Assembly: GCA_003557125.1 (NCBI GenBank)
Contig: PWPN01000336.1
Location: forward strand, 1-8,847
Length of the DNA stretch: 8,847 bases
Direction: 5' to 3'
DNA from: Phycisphaerae bacterium
Lineage (GTDB): Bacteria; Planctomycetota; Phycisphaerae; UBA1845; PWPN01
The number at the start of each line of letters is the position of its first letter. The first letter of the stretch is position 1. The notes below the pieces were generated by a model. That model had not been told where the DNA came from. It saw only the letters and a list, made by a program, of their open reading frames with translations, and did not search any database. Made by a program: the position numbers and the translations under genes. Positions 5,653 to 8,847 of the stretch are shown here, one piece after another.

Positions 5653-7935
5653 TCATGCCAGCGCGACGGGATCGACATCGATCAGCGTATGCGCATCGGT
5701 CAGCTTCAAGACATGCTCGACCCGAAGTCGATCGATCACTTCCATGAGTCGGCCGGCATGTGCGGCCCGGACAAGAAGATCGAAGCGGTACTCGTTTCGC
5801 AACCGGGCAAGCGGCGCACTTTGCGGGCCGAGCACGTCGGCCGGCAGACCCTGATCCGTCACGAACGCACGGATCGCGTCGGCCAGCCGCTGCGCCTCCT
5901 GGAGACCCTGCACCTGGCTGCGGTGACGGACGACGATGCGCGCCAGACGGGCAAAGGGAGGCCAACCGATGCGTTTGCGGATGGCCAACTCGTGGCTCAC
6001 GAACGATTCGTAATCGTGATGCAGCGCGCATTGCACCGCCGGGTTCATCCCGGCCAGCGACTGAACGACGACCCGTCCGCCCGACTCGGCCCGCCCCGCA
6101 CGACCGGCGACCTGCGTCACGAGCTGAAAAGTCCGTTCCGCGGCCCGAAAGTCGGGGATCGCCAGCGTCGTGTCGGCGTTGACCACGCACACGAAACTGA
6201 CCGACGGAAAATCGAGCCCCTTGGCGATCATCTGCGTGCCCACGAGTACGTCGAGCTTGCGGTCGGACAAATCGCGCAGCAGCGTTTCGTAGTCGCGCGC
6301 ATGGTGCATCGTGTCGCTGTCGGCACGTGCGATGCGGGCGGCCGGGAACTTGCGGCACAGCTCCTCCTCGACGCGCTGCGTACCCATCCCCCAGCGCACG
6401 AGCTTACCGTTGCACGACGGGTCCCCGCACCGCGTCGGCACGACCATGCGCGCCTGGCAGTAGTGGCACATCGCTTTGCCGGTCGTCTGATGAAACACGA
6501 GGTAGACGCGACAGTTCGGGCAGACGATCGGCTGACGGCACCGCGCGCAGACAAGATAGCTCGCATAGCCGCGACGATTGAGCAGAAAGACCGCCTGTCG
6601 ACCGCGATCGAGCGTCTCTTCGAGAAGATGCGTGCTGCGGTTCGACAGCAGCTGAATCCCCTTCTGGGCGCGCGCTTCGTAGCGCATGTCGATGAACTCG
6701 ACATCCGGCATCGGCAGACCGCCCACGCGGGTCGGGAGCGTGATCTTCTCGAAATGCCCGAGCCGCTCGCAGTTGTGCCAGGTTTCCAGCGACGGCGTAG
6801 CCGAACCCAGCACGACCGGGATCGACGCGAGCTGTCCGCGTTTGATGGCTACGTCGCGCGTGTGGAAACGCGGCGCCTGAAGATTCTTGTAGCTGGACTC
6901 CTGCTCTTCGTCGATCACGATCAGCCCGAGGTCCGGACAGGGCGCGAAGACCGCGCTGCGCGTGCCGATGACGACGCGCTTGGTCCCGGCAGCGATGGCC
7001 GACCAGGTGAGCGACCGCGCCGAGCCCGTCAGGCCGCTGTGAATGACCGCCACGTCCTGAAAGCGGCTGGCGAGCCGGTCGAGCAGCTGCGTCGTCAGCG
7101 CGATCTCGGGCACGAGCAGGATCGCCTGCCGTCCCTGCGCGAGCACGTGGCGCATCGCGCGGATGTAGACCTCCGTCTTGCCGCTGCCGCTCACACCGTA
7201 CAGCAGCACGCACCGGAACGCGCGTTCGTCGGCCAGCGCGTTGATACGCGTGATGGCCCGTTGCTGAGTCTCCGTCAATTCGAACGACGGCTCGCAGGCA
7301 GGTTGATCGAAGTTCGGCGGCGGCGCGGGGACGCGGCGGGTCGCGACCTCCACGATCCCCCCCTTCACGAGCCCGTTCAGGACCGATCGGCCCGCGTCGG
7401 CCTTTTCGAGCAACGTCTGCTCGTCGAGGCCGGCCGGATGGGCAGCCAGCAGCTCGAGGATCGCCCGCCTTTTCACTGAAAGACGCGGTTTTTCGACGCC
7501 TGTGGCATCCGATCGGAGTCGGCACGTGCGAACCGTCTTGAAGCCGCGCTGGTTTCGGATCGCTTCCGGGACCATGGCAGACAATGTTCGCCCGAGCGGA
7601 CAGGCGTAATAGTGCGCGATCCATTCGCCCAGTGCCAGCAACGCATCGTCGATGAGCCGATCGTCATCCAGCACCTGGAGAATCGGTTTGAGCGTGCTCG
7701 TCCAGCGCTCATGGGCGACAGCCATGCAGAACGCCGGTGTCGGCCGATCGGACGCGCCGAAGGGCACGACGACGCGCTTGCCGGGCGCGATGACGTTCAC
7801 CAGAGCGTCGGGAACCGCGAAGGTGTAGGGCTTGTCGATCGGCACAGTCAATGCGACGCGGGCGACGGGCCCGACGCGCATCTCCGGCGCTTCGGTCCAC
7901 AAGTGGTCGGATCGCGATGGGGGGGACGTGCCCAT
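5653..7935 (-). CDS. priA: Primosomal protein N' (PriA helicase)
   Basis: PriA is the 3'-5' superfamily 2 helicase that recognises stalled forks and starts primosome assembly for replication restart. With the start at 7935 it has 760 residues (E. coli 732). The N-terminal 3'-DNA-binding domain begins near RVALTVPIDKPYTFAVP (26-42). The helicase core shows Walker A GVSGSGKTEVY (247-257), motif II DEEQ (342-345), GSATPSLETW, an eight-cysteine zinc domain (463-508), GMGTQRVEEEL, GTQMIAKGLDFP, and QVAGRAGRAESGG (motif VI). Two departures are visible: motif II is DEEQ rather than DEEH, and the last zinc pair is CX4C (CGDPSC) rather than CX2C. The start is uncertain. ATG 7935 has no ribosome site but a TATACT box seven bases upstream, suggesting leaderless mRNA. 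ATG 7881 (742 residues) is the alternative. A GTG at 8046 adds 37 unlikely residues and nearly reaches the palindrome at 8054-8072. The gene converges with the glycosyltransferase. Confidence 0.96.
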   Translation of the reverse strand: MGTSPPSRSDHLWTEAPEMRVGPVARVALTVPIDKPYTFAVPDALVNVIAPGKRVVVPFGASDRPTPAFCMAVAHERWTSTLKPILQVLDDDRLIDDALLALGEWIAHYYACPLGRTLSAMVPEAIRNQRGFKTVRTCRLRSDATGVEKPRLSVKRRAILELLAAHPAGLDEQTLLEKADAGRSVLNGLVKGGIVEVATRRVPAPPPNFDQPACEPSFELTETQQRAITRINALADERAFRCVLLYGVSGSGKTEVYIRAMRHVLAQGRQAILLVPEIALTTQLLDRLASRFQDVAVIHSGLTGSARSLTWSAIAAGTKRVVIGTRSAVFAPCPDLGLIVIDEEQESSYKNLQAPRFHTRDVAIKRGQLASIPVVLGSATPSLETWHNCERLGHFEKITLPTRVGGLPMPDVEFIDMRYEARAQKGIQLLSNRSTHLLEETLDRGRQAVFLLNRRGYASYLVCARCRQPIVCPNCRVYLVFHQTTGKAMCHYCQARMVVPTRCGDPSCNGKLVRWGMGTQRVEEELCRKFPAARIARADSDTMHHARDYETLLRDLSDRKLDVLVGTQMIAKGLDFPSVSFVCVVNADTTLAIPDFRAAERTFQLVTQVAGRAGRAESGGRVVVQSLAGMNPAVQCALHHDYESFVSHELAIRKRIGWPPFARLARIVVRHRSQVQGLQEAQRLADAIRAFVTDQGLPADVLGPQSAPLARLRNEYRFDLLVRAAHAGRLMEVIDRLRVEHVLKLTDAHTLIDVDPVALA

Positions 7936-7942
7936 GGACGCG

Positions 7943-7948
7943 AGTATA
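7943..7948 (-). promoter_or_regulatory. Candidate -10 box for leaderless priA
   Basis: On the minus strand TATACT (five of six consensus positions) is separated by seven bases from the ATG at 7935, so transcription would begin at or next to the start codon. The best -35 candidates 16-18 bases further upstream match the consensus poorly. No Shine-Dalgarno sequence precedes this ATG, which fits a leaderless message. Confidence 0.4.
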
Positions 7949-8053
7949 CGCCGAGGCGAACCCGCGTGCAGCGCGGTTGGCCGGCGCAGGGCGGGAAAAG
8001 TCGGGAAAGGATGCGCTCCGTACAGCGGCTCGGGGGCGCCCGACACAAAGAGC

Positions 8054-8072
8054 CGCAGGCTTGAAGCCTGCG
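8054..8072. repeat. Perfect 8-bp palindrome, REP-like
   Basis: CGCAGGCT (8054-8061) and AGCCTGCG (8065-8072) form a perfect stem around TGA. I recognise this AGGCTTGAAGCCT-type hairpin as a common intergenic repeat in planctomycete-like genomes, though copies elsewhere cannot be checked here. It lies about 80 bases after the stop of the minus-strand small membrane protein gene and upstream of priA. In the minus direction GCTCTTTGTG follows it, so weak terminator activity is possible. The rest of the 216-base gap (7936-8151) holds only the priA promoter candidate and an AT-rich 10-bp palindrome, TGAATATTCA (8107-8116). Confidence 0.6.
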
Positions 8073-8151
8073 CGGTTTTCCATGCCGTGTGAGCGCCGCG
8101 TAATCGTGAATATTCATTTAGGACGCATCGAGCCGGACTCGGATCAAAGGC

Positions 8152-8352
8152 CTATCCCTGGGGTCGGCCATCTGAGACTGGCGAACGGCCCGAAACGTGA
8201 GGCGTTTCATCGACGTCGCGCGTTACCAGACTCGGGTGCGCGATACGCTCGTCCTGCCCGTCGCCGAGCTGACGCGCTTGCCACACAAGGGCCAGACACC
8301 ACAGACTGCTGGCTACCAACACCACCGACATCAACCAACTTCGGATACGCAT
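8152..8352 (-). CDS. Small single-span membrane protein, unknown
   Basis: A 66-residue protein that I do not recognise. MRIRSW is followed by a hydrophobic segment (about 7-24) and then a polar, charged tail ending in DGRPQG; this is an uncleaved signal-anchor pattern with the tail probably outside the cytoplasm. The cysteine at 19 (SLWC) does not fit a lipobox well. The start at 8352 is well supported by AGGGGGG three bases upstream, the strongest ribosome site on the minus strand here. The open frame continues upstream to 8643, but that part overlaps the alpha/beta hydrolase gene in another frame and reads as arginine-rich shadow. It lies 86 bases downstream of the hydrolase gene and 216 bases upstream of priA, and could be cotranscribed with the hydrolase. 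No function can be assigned. Confidence 0.6.
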   Translation of the reverse strand: MRIRSWLMSVVLVASSLWCLALVWQARQLGDGQDERIAHPSLVTRDVDETPHVSGRSPVSDGRPQG

Positions 8353-8438
8353 TGCCCCCCCTGTGATGTACGATTCGAGCTTTTTCCCCTGCACGGAGAC
8401 GGGAAAACACGCGTCACTACATGAGGTGCGCCTCCATG

Positions 8439-8847
8439 TCAAGCATATGCTGCCCGGGCGCGCAGATGGCGGGAGAGACTGTCGGTGATGAATTGATTGA
8501 CCTGCACGGCATGGGTCATGTTGATCAGGTGGCCCCCTTCCTCGATGACCACGTCGGGGCGCAGCTGCCTGATCGGAATGACGCGATCGAGTCGGCCGTG
8601 CACGTGATAGACGGGACACGCGGGCTCGGCAGCGCCGCGCCACCCGAGGATCATCCGGGCTGTGCGCCGTACGAACGGGACCGAGATCCGCTGTGCCATG
8701 TCATGGATGAGCTCGAACTGTTCGGTGTCGAGGTTCTCGAGGCCCGCCAGCAGTCGGCTGCTCGTCGCGCACCGTCGGCGGATCAGAACGTCCGGCAGCA
8801 GACGGGAGACGAGCTCGGCCCCGTAGTAGTAACGTGGGATGGCTGCA
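8439..8847 (-). CDS. Alpha/beta hydrolase, C-terminal part, cut by window
   Basis: The last 136 residues of an alpha/beta-fold hydrolase whose start lies beyond the right edge. The frame is open from the edge (AIPRYYYGAELVSRLLPDVL...) to the TGA at 8439-8441. Two landmarks of the fold are visible in the right order and spacing: YHVHGRLDRVIP, with the likely catalytic Asp encoded at 8586-8588, and EEGGHLINMTH, with the likely catalytic His at 8529-8531. The HGxxDxxIP and GGH pattern is typical of esterase or acyl-hydrolase relatives. The nucleophile Ser motif (GxSxG) would be in the missing part, so the substrate class cannot be given. The ATG at 8697 is internal, since coding-like sequence continues upstream of it. 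The 86 bases between this stop and the small membrane protein gene show only that gene's ribosome site. Confidence 0.85.
   Translation of the reverse strand, partial: AAIPRYYYGAELVSRLLPDVLIRRRCATSSRLLAGLENLDTEQFELIHDMAQRISVPFVRRTARMILGWRGAAEPACPVYHVHGRLDRVIPIRQLRPDVVIEEGGHLINMTHAVQVNQFITDSLSRHLRARAAYA

Noticed and set aside
5689..7479. 596-codon open frame on the plus strand across priA
   Set aside because: The opposite strand encodes all PriA motifs. This frame is rich in Arg, His and Asp and shows no domain.
7936..8046. Longer PriA starting at GTG 8046
   Set aside because: The extra 37 residues are low-complexity and unlike PriA N-termini, and the start lies beside the intergenic palindrome with no ribosome site.

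Overview
The window is GC-rich (roughly 60-65% by eye) bacterial DNA. Its gene content and repeat types suggest a member of the Planctomycetota, possibly a phycisphaera-like lineage. That placement is an inference: it rests on a Tat-exported DUF362 protein next to a large polyferredoxin, a long unorthodox glycogen-synthase-like glycosyltransferase, few clear Shine-Dalgarno sites, and intergenic palindromes of a kind I associate with that phylum. No rRNA or tRNA gene is present to fix the taxonomy.

Layout. The left half reads on the plus strand: a DUF362 protein with a twin-arginine signal (90-1250), a membrane polyferredoxin combining a NapH-like and a NapG-like part (1330-3171), a 408-base gap with an AT-rich patch, a strong promoter candidate and a possibly structured leader (3172-3579), then a 588-residue GT-B glycosyltransferase (3580-5346). 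The right half reads on the minus strand, in transcription order: the C-terminal part of an alpha/beta hydrolase cut by the window edge (8847-8439), a 66-residue single-span membrane protein (8352-8152), and the primosomal helicase PriA (7935-5653). The glycosyltransferase and priA converge on a 306-base gap (5347-5652) that is almost entirely repeat-like: two small hairpins, then a 160-base element with inverted ends and an octanucleotide tandem repeat. A further palindrome lies upstream of priA.

How the genes work together. The first two genes look like one redox module: an exported DUF362 protein without its own ferredoxin domain, paired with a membrane protein carrying two CxxxCP motifs and six cysteine cluster motifs that could move electrons across the membrane. 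Its substrate is unknown. The glycosyltransferase probably makes or extends an alpha-glucan or related glycan and seems to have its own promoter. PriA is housekeeping DNA replication restart. I see no link between it and the redox module.

The window is mostly ordinary chromosome. The points most worth a second look are the NapH-NapG fusion with its internal Tat-like segment, the GT3/GT5-like mixture in the glycosyltransferase, the DEEQ and CX4C changes in PriA, and the repeats in the convergent gap. I found no CRISPR array, transposase, phage gene or RNA gene.
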